A stretch of 10,716 nucleotides of DNA from Pseudomonadota bacterium (GTDB lineage: Bacteria; Pseudomonadota; Gammaproteobacteria; Xanthomonadales; Xanthomonadaceae). The position numbers were made by a program, and so were the translations under genes. Shown here piece by piece: positions 1 to 6,005 of the stretch. Below the pieces are notes generated by a model. The model worked only from the letters and a program-made list of their open reading frames with translations, had not been told where the DNA came from and did no database searches. The stretch spans positions 1 through 10,716 of the forward strand of contig JAFAFD010000254.1 in the NCBI GenBank assembly GCA_023423675.1, read 5' to 3'. The stretch's first letter is position 1. Each line of letters opens with the position of its first letter.

Positions 1-419
1 AGCACCTGCAGGAAGCCGCTGCTGGACTTGGCCACGTTGATGCCCTGCCGCTGCACTTCCTGCGGCAGCAGCGGCATGGCCAGCTGCAGCTTGTTCTGCA
101 CCTGCACCTGGGCGATGTCCGGGTTGGTACCGGCCTCGAAGGTGAGGGTGATGGTGGCCTGGCCGTTGGCCGAGCTGTTGGAGGAGAAGTAGATCAGGCC
201 ATCAAGGCCCTTCATGTTCTGCTCGATGATCTGCGTCACCGAGTCTTCGACCACCTTGGCCGATGCACCCGGGTAGGTGGCGCTGATCTCGACGGCCGGC
301 GGGGCGACCTCGGGATACATCGACACCGGCAGCTTCACCACCGCCAGCGCACCGGCCAGCATGATGATGATGGCGATCACCCACGCGAAGATGGGTCGAT
401 CAATGAAAAAACGTGCCAT
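1..419 (-). CDS. smeE: SmeE, RND efflux pump inner-membrane transporter (N-terminal part, cut by window edge)
   Basis: This is the first 139 codons of an AcrB-type proton-driven drug exporter, which sits in the inner membrane and pumps drugs out through a membrane fusion protein and outer-membrane channel. The visible part opens [17 protein letters not shown], with the first membrane helix at about residues 9-28. The conserved MYPEVAPP, the [10 protein letters not shown] segment and the [20 protein letters not shown] porter-domain motif follow, and all match AcrB closely. The family is about 1,040-1,050 residues long, so roughly 900 residues lie beyond the left edge. The start is supported by a GGAG ribosome site (426-429) six bases upstream. 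It begins 12 bases after the smeD stop, so the two are surely co-transcribed. The smeE name comes from the SmeD and SmeT neighbours. Confidence 0.95.
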   Translation of the reverse strand, partial: MARFFIDRPIFAWVIAIIIMLAGALAVVKLPVSMYPEVAPPAVEISATYPGASAKVVEDSVTQIIEQNMKGLDGLIYFSSNSSANGQATITLTFEAGTNPDIAQVQVQNKLQLAMPLLPQEVQRQGINVAKSSSGFLQV

Positions 420-431
420 GGAATTCTCCGC

Positions 432-1619
432 TTACTTCGCGTCGCCGGCCGGCTGGGCGGCAGGCTGCGGGGCGGCGTCCGGCTGTGCCGGGGCGGCGCC
501 CTTCTCGGTGGCCTGCACGGGCATGCCGGGGCCGATCTTCTGCAGGCCTTCGACGATGACCTTGTCACCGGGCTGCAGGCCATCCTCGACCAGCCACTTG
601 TCGGCCAGTGCGCGGCTGACCTTCACCGGGCGCACTTCCACCTTGTTGTCCTTGCCGACCACCATGGCGCTGGTATCGCCCTTGGCATCGCGCGCGATGC
701 CCTGCATCGGCACCAGCACGGCATCGGCGCGCACGCCGCCGCCGATCACCGCGCGCACGTACATGCCCGGCATCAGCAGGCCTTCGGGGTTGTCCACCTT
801 CACCCGCAGCGCGTAGCTGCCGGTGGTCGGGTCGACGCTCACTTCGGAGAACTCCAGTGCGCCCTTGTGCGGGAACTCGCTGCCGTCCTCCAGCAGGATG
901 GTGACCGGCAGGGTCTGGTTGTCCTGCAGGCGGCCAGCAGCCAGTTCACGGCGCAGCTGCAGCAGTTCGGCCGAGGACTGGGTCAGGTCGACGTAGATCG
1001 GGGTGAGCTGCTGCACGGTGGCCAGCGCATCGGCCTGGCCACTGCTGACCAGCGCGCCCTGGGTGACGCTGGACTTGCCGATGCGGCCGCTGATCGGCGC
1101 GGTGATCCGCGCGTAGCCGAGGGTGACGTTGGCCGCGTCCAGCGCAGCCTTGGCGGCACCGACATCGGCCTCGGCCTGCTTCTGCGCGGCCACGGCGTTT
1201 TCCAGGTCCTGCTGGCTGACCGCATCGACCTTGGCCAGCTCGGTGATGCGCTTGGCGCTCAGGCGGGCGGCGTTGGCGGTGGCTTCGGCGCGGGCAAGCT
1301 GGGCGCGGGCGCTGTTGGCCTGAGCGCGGTAGCTGGCGTCTTCGATCTGGTACAGCGGCTGCCCTTCCTTCACCAGGCCGCCTTCGGTGAACAGGCGCTT
1401 GGCGACGATGCCGCTGACCTGCGGGCGCACTTCGGCGACCAGAAAGGCATTGGTGCGGCCCGGCAGTTCACGGGTCAGGCCCACGCTTTCCGACTTCAGC
1501 GTGACCACGGTCACCTGGCCGGGGCCTTGCTGGGGCTGTTCGGGTTGGCCACCGCAGGCGGCCACGGTCGCGGCGATGGCCAGCGACAGCAGGAGGGGGC
1601 GGATTCGGGTCAGGGGCAT
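432..1619 (-). CDS. smeD: SmeD, membrane fusion (periplasmic adaptor) lipoprotein of the SmeDEF efflux pump
   Basis: This 395-residue adaptor links the SmeE pump to the outer-membrane channel SmeF in the periplasm. A lipoprotein signal peptide occupies residues 1-21, with lipobox VAAC and the lipidated Cys at 22. The first half of the lipoyl domain is at about 62-97 (EVRPQVSGIV). An Ala/Gln-rich coiled-coil hairpin spans about 98-165, and the second lipoyl half is at about 166-200 (LGYARITAPISGRIG). The beta-barrel and membrane-proximal domains run to about 370, followed by an Ala/Pro/Gln-rich tail. Length is normal for AcrA/MexA proteins. The reading frame stays open 65 codons further upstream, but that would erase the signal peptide and run through the operator, so the ATG at 1619 is chosen although its ribosome site is weak. 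The long leader and operator upstream put it under SmeT control. Confidence 0.96.
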   Translation of the reverse strand: MPLTRIRPLLLSLAIAATVAACGGQPEQPQQGPGQVTVVTLKSESVGLTRELPGRTNAFLVAEVRPQVSGIVAKRLFTEGGLVKEGQPLYQIEDASYRAQANSARAQLARAEATANAARLSAKRITELAKVDAVSQQDLENAVAAQKQAEADVGAAKAALDAANVTLGYARITAPISGRIGKSSVTQGALVSSGQADALATVQQLTPIYVDLTQSSAELLQLRRELAAGRLQDNQTLPVTILLEDGSEFPHKGALEFSEVSVDPTTGSYALRVKVDNPEGLLMPGMYVRAVIGGGVRADAVLVPMQGIARDAKGDTSAMVVGKDNKVEVRPVKVSRALADKWLVEDGLQPGDKVIVEGLQKIGPGMPVQATEKGAAPAQPDAAPQPAAQPAGDAK

Positions 1620-1672
1620 GGGGGCGGGAACTCGGGGAAGGAAAAAGATTCTCAGCTTGCCGTGATACGCAG

Positions 1673-1696
1673 CCGCTCCCCGTTCCAGGGGTGCGG
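1673..1696 (-). promoter_or_regulatory. Hairpin in the predicted smeDEF 5' leader
   Basis: CCGC-T-CCCC (1673-1681) can pair with GGGG-T-GCGG (1688-1696), leaving one T-T mismatch and a six-base loop. If transcription starts near 1769, as the promoter suggests, this stem lies in the middle of an approximately 150-base untranslated leader before smeD. A role in mRNA stability or translation is only inference. GC-rich DNA produces such stems by chance fairly often. Confidence 0.35.
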
Positions 1697-1775
1697 TTGT
1701 CGCAGCAGACAGGCATTCCCGCGCACGGTGCAGGCGTCGGAGAGCGCGCATACACGGCGGGGAGCGTGGATGCGA

Positions 1776-1804
1776 AATATACATACATGATTGTTTGTTT
1801 GTAA
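1776..1804 (-). promoter_or_regulatory. Predicted smeDEF promoter
   Basis: Read on the minus strand, a -35-like TTACAA (1799-1804) is followed by a 17-base spacer and a -10-like TATATT (1776-1781). Both are reasonable sigma-70 matches in an otherwise GC-rich genome. The operator palindrome covers the whole interval between the two hexamers, which fits repression by blocking RNA polymerase. The predicted start near 1769 gives a leader of about 150 bases. Confidence 0.6.
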
Positions 1805-1805
1805 A
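1778..1805. promoter_or_regulatory. SmeT operator, pseudo-palindrome between smeT and smeD
   Basis: Half-sites TACATACA (1780-1787) and TGTTTGTA (1796-1803) are inverted repeats matching at 7 of 8 positions about a centre at 1791/1792, and the outermost pair 1778/1805 also matches. The site is an AT-rich island in GC-rich DNA and overlaps the predicted smeD promoter and the upstream part of the smeT promoter. SmeT is known from the literature to bind an approximately 28-bp pseudo-palindrome in this intergenic region and to repress both directions. Assigning this exact interval is my reading of the sequence. Confidence 0.75.
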
Positions 1806-1815
1806 GCGGTACAAT
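1788..1815 (+). promoter_or_regulatory. Predicted smeT promoter
   Basis: A near-consensus -10 box, TACAAT (1810-1815), lies 42 bases before the smeT ATG. No good -35 box sits at the ideal distance; the best candidate is TGATTG (1788-1793) with a 16-base spacer. The operator covers this -35 area, so SmeT probably represses its own gene. Confidence 0.5.
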
Positions 1816-1857
1816 TCAGGCTGGTTTCACCGGCACTGGTACCCACTTCCCCGACCC

Positions 1858-2511
1858 ATGGCGCGCAAGACCAAAGAAGACACCCAGGCAACCCGCGAAG
1901 GCATCCTTGATGCCGCCGAGGCCTGCTTCCATGAACACGGGGTGGCCCGGACCACGCTGGAGATGATCGGTGCCCGCGCCGGCTACACCCGCGGCGCGGT
2001 CTACTGGCACTTCAAGAACAAGACCGAGGTGCTGGCCGCGATCATCCAGCGGGTGCACCTGCCCTTCATGCAGGAACTGGAGCGCACTTCCAGCGACGAG
2101 CGGCAGACGCCGATCCACGACCTGCGCGCGGTGATGATCTACTCGTTCATCGAGCTGTCCGAGGATGAGCGCCTGCGCAAGACCATGGAAATCATGCTGC
2201 GCAGCGATGCCTCGTCGGAAAGCCGGGCGCTGGCCGAGCTGCAGCAGTCCGGCTTCCGCGATGCGCTGGACCGGATGGAGCGCGCCCTGCGCCGCGCCCA
2301 GGACCTGGGCCAGCTGCGCGACGGCGCCGACCCGAAGATCGCCGCGCGCATGCTGCACGCCACCGTGCTGGGCGTGCTGCACGGGGCGATGGTCGAACCG
2401 GAACTGATGGACCTCAAGCGCGACGGCATGCTCGCGCTGGACATGACCCTGACCGCCTACGTGAAGGAAGGCGTGTTCGTGCCGGGCTCGATTCCCGAGC
2501 CGCTGCCGTAG
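1858..2511 (+). CDS. smeT: SmeT, TetR-family repressor of smeDEF
   Basis: This 217-residue transcriptional repressor controls the divergent smeDEF pump and its own gene. The N-terminal TetR DNA-binding domain covers about residues 11-58, with the helix-turn-helix at about 33-53 (TTLEMIGARAGYTRGAVYWHF region). The rest is the helical ligand-binding and dimerisation domain. Known ligands of SmeT, such as triclosan, release it from DNA. Leu166, a position reported as changed to Gln in an SmeDEF-overproducing mutant, is Leu here if the numbering agrees, so the repressor appears intact. The ATG at 1858 is chosen because the frame upstream runs into the promoter. No clear ribosome site precedes it, which may keep expression low. 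The published protein is described as about 219 residues, close to this one. Confidence 0.96.
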   Translation: MARKTKEDTQATREGILDAAEACFHEHGVARTTLEMIGARAGYTRGAVYWHFKNKTEVLAAIIQRVHLPFMQELERTSSDERQTPIHDLRAVMIYSFIELSEDERLRKTMEIMLRSDASSESRALAELQQSGFRDALDRMERALRRAQDLGQLRDGADPKIAARMLHATVLGVLHGAMVEPELMDLKRDGMLALDMTLTAYVKEGVFVPGSIPEPLP

Positions 2512-2520
2512 GGTCGGAGC

Positions 2521-2543
2521 CGCCGGGCATGGCCCGGCGCTAA
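2521..2543 (-). repeat. SMAG-type palindrome (GCCGGGC stem), variant TTAG tag
   Basis: Two 8-base arms, CGCCGGGC (2521-2528) and GCCCGGCG (2532-2539), enclose a three-base loop. Read on the minus strand the stem is preceded by TTAG (2540-2543) instead of the usual GTAG. It begins 10 bases after the smeT stop. The stem is the same as those at 4126-4148 and 5092-5114. Confidence 0.8.
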
Positions 2544-2571
2544 CGGGGCGGTGTGAGCAGGCAGCGCTGCA

Positions 2572-2594
2572 GTAGATCCACGCCATGCGTGGAT
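2572..2594 (+). repeat. SMAG-type palindrome (ATCCACGC stem)
   Basis: GTAG (2572-2575) is followed by an 8-base stem ATCCACGC / GCGTGGAT (2576-2583, 2587-2594) with loop CAT. It has the same architecture as the other SMAG elements but a different stem sequence. It faces the element at 2521-2543 with the tag ends inward and 28 bases between them. Confidence 0.8.
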
Positions 2595-2613
2595 GCCGTA
2601 CGCGCAAACGAAG

Positions 2614-2638
2614 AAGGCCGCCTTTCGGCGGCCTTTTC
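2614..2638. terminator. Bidirectional intrinsic terminator between smeT and hslU
   Basis: A perfect stem GGCCGCC (2616-2622) / GGCGGCC (2627-2633) with a four-base loop is flanked by AA and TTTT, so the stem extends to nine pairs. On the plus strand it ends in TTTTCTG after smeT. On the minus strand the loop reads GAAA (a stable GNRA tetraloop) and a T-rich run TTCTTCG follows, so it can also end the hslU transcript. The position between two convergent genes fits a shared terminator. Confidence 0.85.
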
Positions 2639-2651
2639 TGTTGCTGGTCTT

Positions 2652-2689
2652 GGGGTCAGAGCCCTCGCTGGTGCGAGGGATCCGACCCC
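2652..2689. repeat. GGGGTC...GACCCC palindromic repeat, copy 1
   Basis: Outer arms GGGGTC (2652-2657) and GACCCC (2684-2689) enclose an inner stem CCCTCGC (2662-2668) / GCGAGGG (2673-2679) with a four-base loop. The linkers AGAG and ATCC pair partly. The second copy at 10607-10646 has identical arms and linkers but another inner stem. I recall this palindrome as widespread in Stenotrophomonas and Xanthomonas but cannot verify copy number here. It ends eight bases beyond the hslU stop codon. Confidence 0.8.
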
Positions 2690-2697
2690 GCCTGGTG

Positions 2698-4071
2698 TTA
2701 CAGGATGTAGCGGCTCAGGTCCGGGTCCTGCACCAGTTCACCCAGGTGCGCATCGACGTAGGCGCTGTCGATGGCCAGGGTTTCACCGTCGCGGTCCGGT
2801 GCTTCATAGCTCAGCGAATCCAGCAGGCGCTCCAGCACGGTGTGCAGGCGGCGCGCACCGATGTTTTCCTGGCGCTCGTTCACCTGGAAAGCGATCTCGG
2901 CCAGGCGGTCGATGGCATCGGCGGTGAAGCTGACCTTGACGCCCTCGGTGGCCAGCAGCGCTTCGTACTGCTTGGTCAGCGCGGCCTTCGGCTCGGTCAG
3001 GATGCGCACGAAGTCGTTCTTGCTCAGCGCGCCCAGTTCCACGCGGATCGGGAAACGACCCTGCAGTTCCGGGATCAGGTCGCTGGGCTTGGCCAGGTGG
3101 AACGCGCCCGAGGCAATGAACAGGATGTGGTCGGTCTTGATCGTGCCGTACTTGGTGGACACGTTGGAGCCTTCCACAAGCGGCAGCAGGTCGCGCTGCA
3201 CGCCTTCGCGCGAAACGTCGCCACCACCCACGTTATCGCCGCGCTTGGCGACCTTGTCGATCTCGTCGATGAAGACGATGCCGTGCTGTTCGCAGGCTTC
3301 GATCGCCGCGGTGCGGATGTCGTCCTCGTTGACCAGCTTGCCGGCTTCTTCCTCGATCAGCAGCGGGCGCGCGGCCTTGATGGTCAGCGTGCGCTTGTGC
3401 GCCTTGGCGCCACCGCCGAGGTTGGCGAACATCGACTTCAGCTGCTGGCCCATCTCCTCCATGCCCGGCGGGGTCATGATGTCCATGCTGACGTTGGCGG
3501 CGAGGTCGAGTTCAATCTCGCGCTCGTCCAGCTCGCCGTTGCGCAGCATCTTGCGGAACTTGATGCGGGTCTCGTTATCCTGCGCCGACGGCTCGTTGCG
3601 GGCCACTTCCGGATCGAAGCCGATGCCACCGCTGCGGCGCGGCAGCAGCGCATCGAGGATGCGGTCTTCAGCGCGTTCTTCGGCCTGGGTACGCACGCGC
3701 ACCTTGGCCTGTTCGCGATAGAGCTTGACCGCGGTATCGGCCAGGTCGCGGATGATCTGCTCGACGTCCTTGCCGACGTAGCCGACTTCGGTGAAGCGGG
3801 TCGCTTCGACCTTCACGAACGGCGCATTGGCCAGGGTGGCCAGGCGGCGGGCGATCTCGGTCTTGCCGACGCCGGTCGGGCCGATCATCAGGATGTTCTT
3901 CGGCATCACTTCATTGCGGAGCTCAGGCACCAGCTGCATGCGGCGCCAGCGGTTGCGCAGGGCGATGGCCACCGCGCGCTTGGCGTCGTGCTGGCCGACG
4001 ATGTGCCGGTCCAGTTCCTGCACGATCTCGCGCGGGGTCATGGTGGCGGAGGAAACTTCGATCTTCGACAT
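2698..4071 (-). CDS. hslU: HslU (ClpY), ATPase and unfoldase subunit of the HslVU protease
   Basis: This 457-residue AAA+ ring ATPase unfolds cytoplasmic proteins and threads them into the HslV peptidase. Visible features in order: N-terminal [11 protein letters not shown] at 11-21, Walker A GPTGVGKT at 64-71, pore loop GYVG at 97-100, inserted I-domain at about 110-240, Walker B IVFIDEID at 265-272 and sensor-2 GARR at 406-409. The C-terminal DLSRYIL ends the protein; this tail inserts into HslV to activate it. Length and motifs are normal. The ATG at 4071 lacks a good ribosome site, and an in-frame GTG at 4083 (four codons earlier) is an alternative start. It lies 106 bases after hslV, a spacer full of hairpins. 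The frame open further upstream overlaps hslV and is not coding. Confidence 0.97.
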   Translation of the reverse strand: MSKIEVSSATMTPREIVQELDRHIVGQHDAKRAVAIALRNRWRRMQLVPELRNEVMPKNILMIGPTGVGKTEIARRLATLANAPFVKVEATRFTEVGYVGKDVEQIIRDLADTAVKLYREQAKVRVRTQAEERAEDRILDALLPRRSGGIGFDPEVARNEPSAQDNETRIKFRKMLRNGELDEREIELDLAANVSMDIMTPPGMEEMGQQLKSMFANLGGGAKAHKRTLTIKAARPLLIEEEAGKLVNEDDIRTAAIEACEQHGIVFIDEIDKVAKRGDNVGGGDVSREGVQRDLLPLVEGSNVSTKYGTIKTDHILFIASGAFHLAKPSDLIPELQGRFPIRVELGALSKNDFVRILTEPKAALTKQYEALLATEGVKVSFTADAIDRLAEIAFQVNERQENIGARRLHTVLERLLDSLSYEAPDRDGETLAIDSAYVDAHLGELVQDPDLSRYIL

Positions 4072-4102
4072 GGATGTGCTCACGAATTCGTTGTCTACGA
4101 TG

Positions 4103-4122
4103 CCGGAACCGAACGGCTCCGG
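4103..4122 (-). repeat. Stem-loop in hslV-hslU spacer
   Basis: CCGGAACC (4103-4110) and GGCTCCGG (4115-4122) flank a four-base loop. In the minus-strand transcript all eight positions pair, with one G-U wobble. It is the hairpin nearest to the hslU start, about 31 bases upstream of the ATG. Confidence 0.5.
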
Positions 4123-4125
4123 ACG

Positions 4126-4148
4126 GTAGCGCCGGGCCATGCCCGGCG
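4126..4148 (+). repeat. SMAG-type palindrome in hslV-hslU spacer
   Basis: GTAG (4126-4129) is followed by CGCCGGGC (4130-4137), loop CAT and GCCCGGCG (4141-4148). It has the same 8-base stem as the elements at 2521 and 5092. It lies inside a two-gene transcription unit, so it will be transcribed from the minus strand and should fold in the mRNA between the two coding regions. Confidence 0.85.
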
Positions 4149-4160
4149 AATCTGGAATGT

Positions 4161-4183
4161 CTGTGACGGGTTCCCCGTCACAG
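4161..4183 (-). promoter_or_regulatory. Perfect hairpin spanning the hslV stop codon
   Basis: CTGTGACGGG (4161-4170) and CCCGTCACAG (4174-4183) are exact reverse complements with only three bases between them. The hslV stop codon (4178-4180) lies inside one arm. No T-run follows on the minus strand, so it is not a standard intrinsic terminator. It may affect 3'-end stability, termination of translation or re-initiation at hslU; that role is inference. Confidence 0.65.
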
Positions 4184-4729
4184 CTCCTCGACCACCACGT
4201 TGCGGTTGGTGTAGATGCAGATGTCGCCGGCGATGCCGATCGCTTCGCTGGCAATCGTGCGTGCATCCAGTTCGGTGTGCGCCATCAGCGCGCGTGCGGC
4301 CGACAGTGCGTAGGAACCACCGGAGCCGATGGCGATGATGCCGTCCTCCGGCTCGATCACATCGCCGGTGCCGCTGATGATCAGCGAGGTTTCCTTGTCG
4401 GCCACGGCCAGCAGGGCTTCCAGCTTGCCGAGGCGGCGTTCGGTACGCCAATCCTTGGCCAGCTCGACGGCGGCGCGCTGCAGCTGGCCATGCTTTTCCA
4501 GCTTGGCCTCGAACAGCTCGAACAGGGTGAAGGCATCGGCGGCGGCACCGGCGAAGCCGGCCAGCACCTGGCCGTCGCGGCCAAGGCGGCGCACCTTGCG
4601 CGCGTTGCCCTTCATCACCGTGTGGCCGAGGGTGACCTGGCCATCACCGGCAATGGCCACGTGATCGCCGCGGCGCACGCAGACGATGGTGGTGGCGTGG
4701 AAAACATTGGGATTCTGACTGGGGTCCAT
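4178..4729 (-). CDS. hslV: HslV (ClpQ), threonine peptidase subunit of the HslVU protease
   Basis: This 183-residue proteasome-like peptidase forms the double hexamer core of HslVU in the cytoplasm. The catalytic Thr is residue 13 in [20 protein letters not shown], preceded by a 12-residue leader [12 protein letters not shown] that must be removed to free it. In E. coli only the initiator Met precedes that Thr. The GDGQVTLG motif (28-35) and [15 protein letters not shown] (57-71) are typical of the family. The start is firm: GGAGG sits four bases upstream of the ATG. A near-perfect heat-shock promoter lies 26-54 bases upstream. I recall the same leader type in Xanthomonas proteins, so it is a lineage trait rather than a mis-called start. 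Confidence 0.97.
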   Translation of the reverse strand: MDPSQNPNVFHATTIVCVRRGDHVAIAGDGQVTLGHTVMKGNARKVRRLGRDGQVLAGFAGAAADAFTLFELFEAKLEKHGQLQRAAVELAKDWRTERRLGKLEALLAVADKETSLIISGTGDVIEPEDGIIAIGSGGSYALSAARALMAHTELDARTIASEAIGIAGDICIYTNRNVVVEEL

Positions 4730-4754
4730 GCGGCCTCCGATAGCTGTTCACGGG

Positions 4755-4783
4755 ACATGGGGACAGCGCCGGGAGCGATCAAG
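4755..4783 (-). promoter_or_regulatory. Predicted sigma-32 (RpoH) heat-shock promoter of hslVU
   Basis: Read on the minus strand, CTTGATC (4777-4783) is followed by a 14-base spacer and CCCCATGT (4755-4762). The published E. coli sigma-32 consensus is about CTTGAAA, 13-17 bases, CCCCATNT. The -10 element matches at every defined position and the -35 at five of seven. A start near 4748 would give a leader of about 19 bases containing the GGAGG site. HslVU is a classical sigma-32 regulon member, so sequence and biology agree. Confidence 0.8.
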
Positions 4784-4803
4784 CCTGCGCGGATGGCTGC
4801 CGT

Positions 4804-5004
4804 TCAGCGCTTGGCCTGCGAAGGCCGCTCTGGATTCGGCTCGATGCCCCAGGCGATGTACCAGTCCTCGCCCTGGGTTTCGATGGGGTGCTGGGTGCGG
4901 CCCGAGCCGTTGCCACAGGCCAGCGCGTCGGCCGCGCAGTAGCGGTCACAGCCCCAGCAGATGCGTTCGGGGTGCCGGGGATGCAGGGGAATGGGCTTTG
5001 CCAT
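4804..5004 (-). CDS. DUF3079 small four-cysteine protein
   Basis: This 66-residue protein starts MAKPIPLHPRHPERICWGCD and matches my memory of the DUF3079 family, whose function is unknown. Four cysteines stand at 16, 19, 23 and 30 in a C-x2-C-x3-C-x6-C pattern, followed by the conserved GNGS and RTQHP segments and an acidic, Trp-rich GEDWYIAWG. The Cys spacing suggests metal or Fe-S binding, which is inference only. There is no signal peptide or membrane segment, so it is probably cytoplasmic. The ATG at 5004 is preferred; GAGG lies about 11 bases upstream, and an in-frame GTG at 5034 would add ten residues unlike the family start. It lies 106 bases after xerC and 74 before hslV on the same strand. 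Confidence 0.85.
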   Translation of the reverse strand: MAKPIPLHPRHPERICWGCDRYCAADALACGNGSGRTQHPIETQGEDWYIAWGIEPNPERPSQAKR

Positions 5005-5091
5005 GCTGGCGGTTTCCTCGTGGCCTGCGGCCACGATGCGCCGATGGCGCCCATCCTGCCCTGATGCAGATCAAGCGGGGGCGGTTGCGCC

Positions 5092-5114
5092 CGCCGGGCA
5101 TGGCCCGGCGCTAC
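5092..5114 (-). repeat. SMAG-type palindrome overlapping the xerC stop codon
   Basis: On the minus strand, GTAG (5111-5114) is followed by the CGCCGGGC / GCCCGGCG stem with three-base loop (5092-5110). The TAG of the tag is in frame and forms the xerC stop codon (5111-5113). The stem then starts immediately after the coding region. Confidence 0.85.
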
Positions 5115-5989
5115 CCGGTCGGTTTGCGCTTGGCTCGCGGATGCGCGGCGTCGTAGACCTTGGCCAGGTGCTGGAAATCCAGGTGGGTGTAGATCTGCGT
5201 GGTGGCGATGTCGGCGTGGCCGAGCAGTTCCTGCACGCCGCGCAGGTCGCCGGAGGACTCGAGGATGTGGCTGGCGAAACTGTGCCGCAGCATGTGCGGG
5301 TGCACGTGCTTGAACAGGCCCTGGCGCTGGGCCAGCTGGCGGATGCGGATCTGCACCGCACGCTGGCTGATCGGCCCGTTGCGGCCGGGGAACACCGGCG
5401 TCGCCGGGCCACCGCCACTTTCCGCGCGCCAGGCCTGCAGTGCTTCGCGCGCGGGCCGCCCGAACGGCACCCGGCGCTGGCGGTTGCCCTTGCCCAGCAC
5501 GTTGACCAGACCGCTGTCGAAATCCAGGTCGCGCCAGGTCAGCGCACACACTTCGCTCAGGCGCAGGCCCGAGGAATAGAACAGTTCCAGCAGCGCACGG
5601 TCGCGGCGGCCGAGCTCACCTTCCGGTTCCAGTTCGACCAGCTGCACCGCTTCATCGGCATCGAGCACCTGCGGCAGGCGCCGCGGCGCACGGGGCGCCT
5701 TCAGGGTCGCGGCAGGGCTTGCTTCGATGCGCCCGTGCTTGAGCAGCCAGGCATAGAAGCTGCGGCAGGCCGACAGGCGGCGCTGCAGGCTCTTGGCCGA
5801 CAGCCCGCGACGATGCTCGTCGGCGACGAACTGGCGCAGCGTTTCAGCATCCAGTGCCTCCACCGCCACGCCGCGCGGCTCGGCCCACACCGACAGCGCG
5901 TCCAGGTCACGGCGGTAGGCATCGAGCGTATGCGCCGACATCCGCCGTTCCACCTGCAGGTGCTGCAGGAAGTGCTGTACCGCGCTCAT
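5111..5989 (-). CDS. xerC: XerC tyrosine recombinase
   Basis: This 292-residue site-specific recombinase acts with XerD at the chromosomal dif site to resolve chromosome dimers. The N-terminal SAM-like DNA-binding domain is at about 1-90 and the catalytic domain at about 105-280. All catalytic residues are visible: Arg143 (GLRLSE), Lys167 (GKGNRQR), His232 and Arg235 ([10 protein letters not shown]), His258 (LLGHAD) and the nucleophile Tyr267 (IYTHL). XerC is preferred over XerD because it lies in the lptM-dapF-DUF484-xerC order known from other gammaproteobacteria. The start is 16 bases after the DUF484 stop, with a poor ribosome site, suggesting translational coupling. Its TAG stop is contributed by a SMAG repeat. 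Confidence 0.96.
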   Translation of the reverse strand: MSAVQHFLQHLQVERRMSAHTLDAYRRDLDALSVWAEPRGVAVEALDAETLRQFVADEHRRGLSAKSLQRRLSACRSFYAWLLKHGRIEASPAATLKAPRAPRRLPQVLDADEAVQLVELEPEGELGRRDRALLELFYSSGLRLSEVCALTWRDLDFDSGLVNVLGKGNRQRRVPFGRPAREALQAWRAESGGGPATPVFPGRNGPISQRAVQIRIRQLAQRQGLFKHVHPHMLRHSFASHILESSGDLRGVQELLGHADIATTQIYTHLDFQHLAKVYDAAHPRAKRKPTG

Positions 5990-6005
5990 CGTCGTGCGTC
6001 CCGGC

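Noticed and set aside
867..1790. Plus-strand open frame of 307 codons opposite smeD
   Set aside because: Antisense of smeD, rich in Gly, Leu and Gln from mirrored codons, with no plausible start signal.
1620..1814. N-terminal extension of smeD by 65 codons
   Set aside because: It would bury the lipoprotein signal peptide and be translated through the operator and promoter. The mature lipobox start at 1619 fits the family.
2553..2927. Plus-strand open frame downstream of smeT
   Set aside because: It runs through a SMAG repeat, the terminator and the antisense of hslU; Arg/Pro/Gly-rich with no domain.
2593..4338. Long plus-strand open frame of 581 codons opposite hslU
   Set aside because: Antisense of hslU, running on into hslV; no recognisable domain, and the sense strand shows all HslU motifs.
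5111..5989. Alternative reading of xerC as xerD or as a phage integrase
   Set aside because: The dapF-DUF484-xerC order, the normal 292-residue length and the absence of att-like repeats or phage genes favour the housekeeping XerC.
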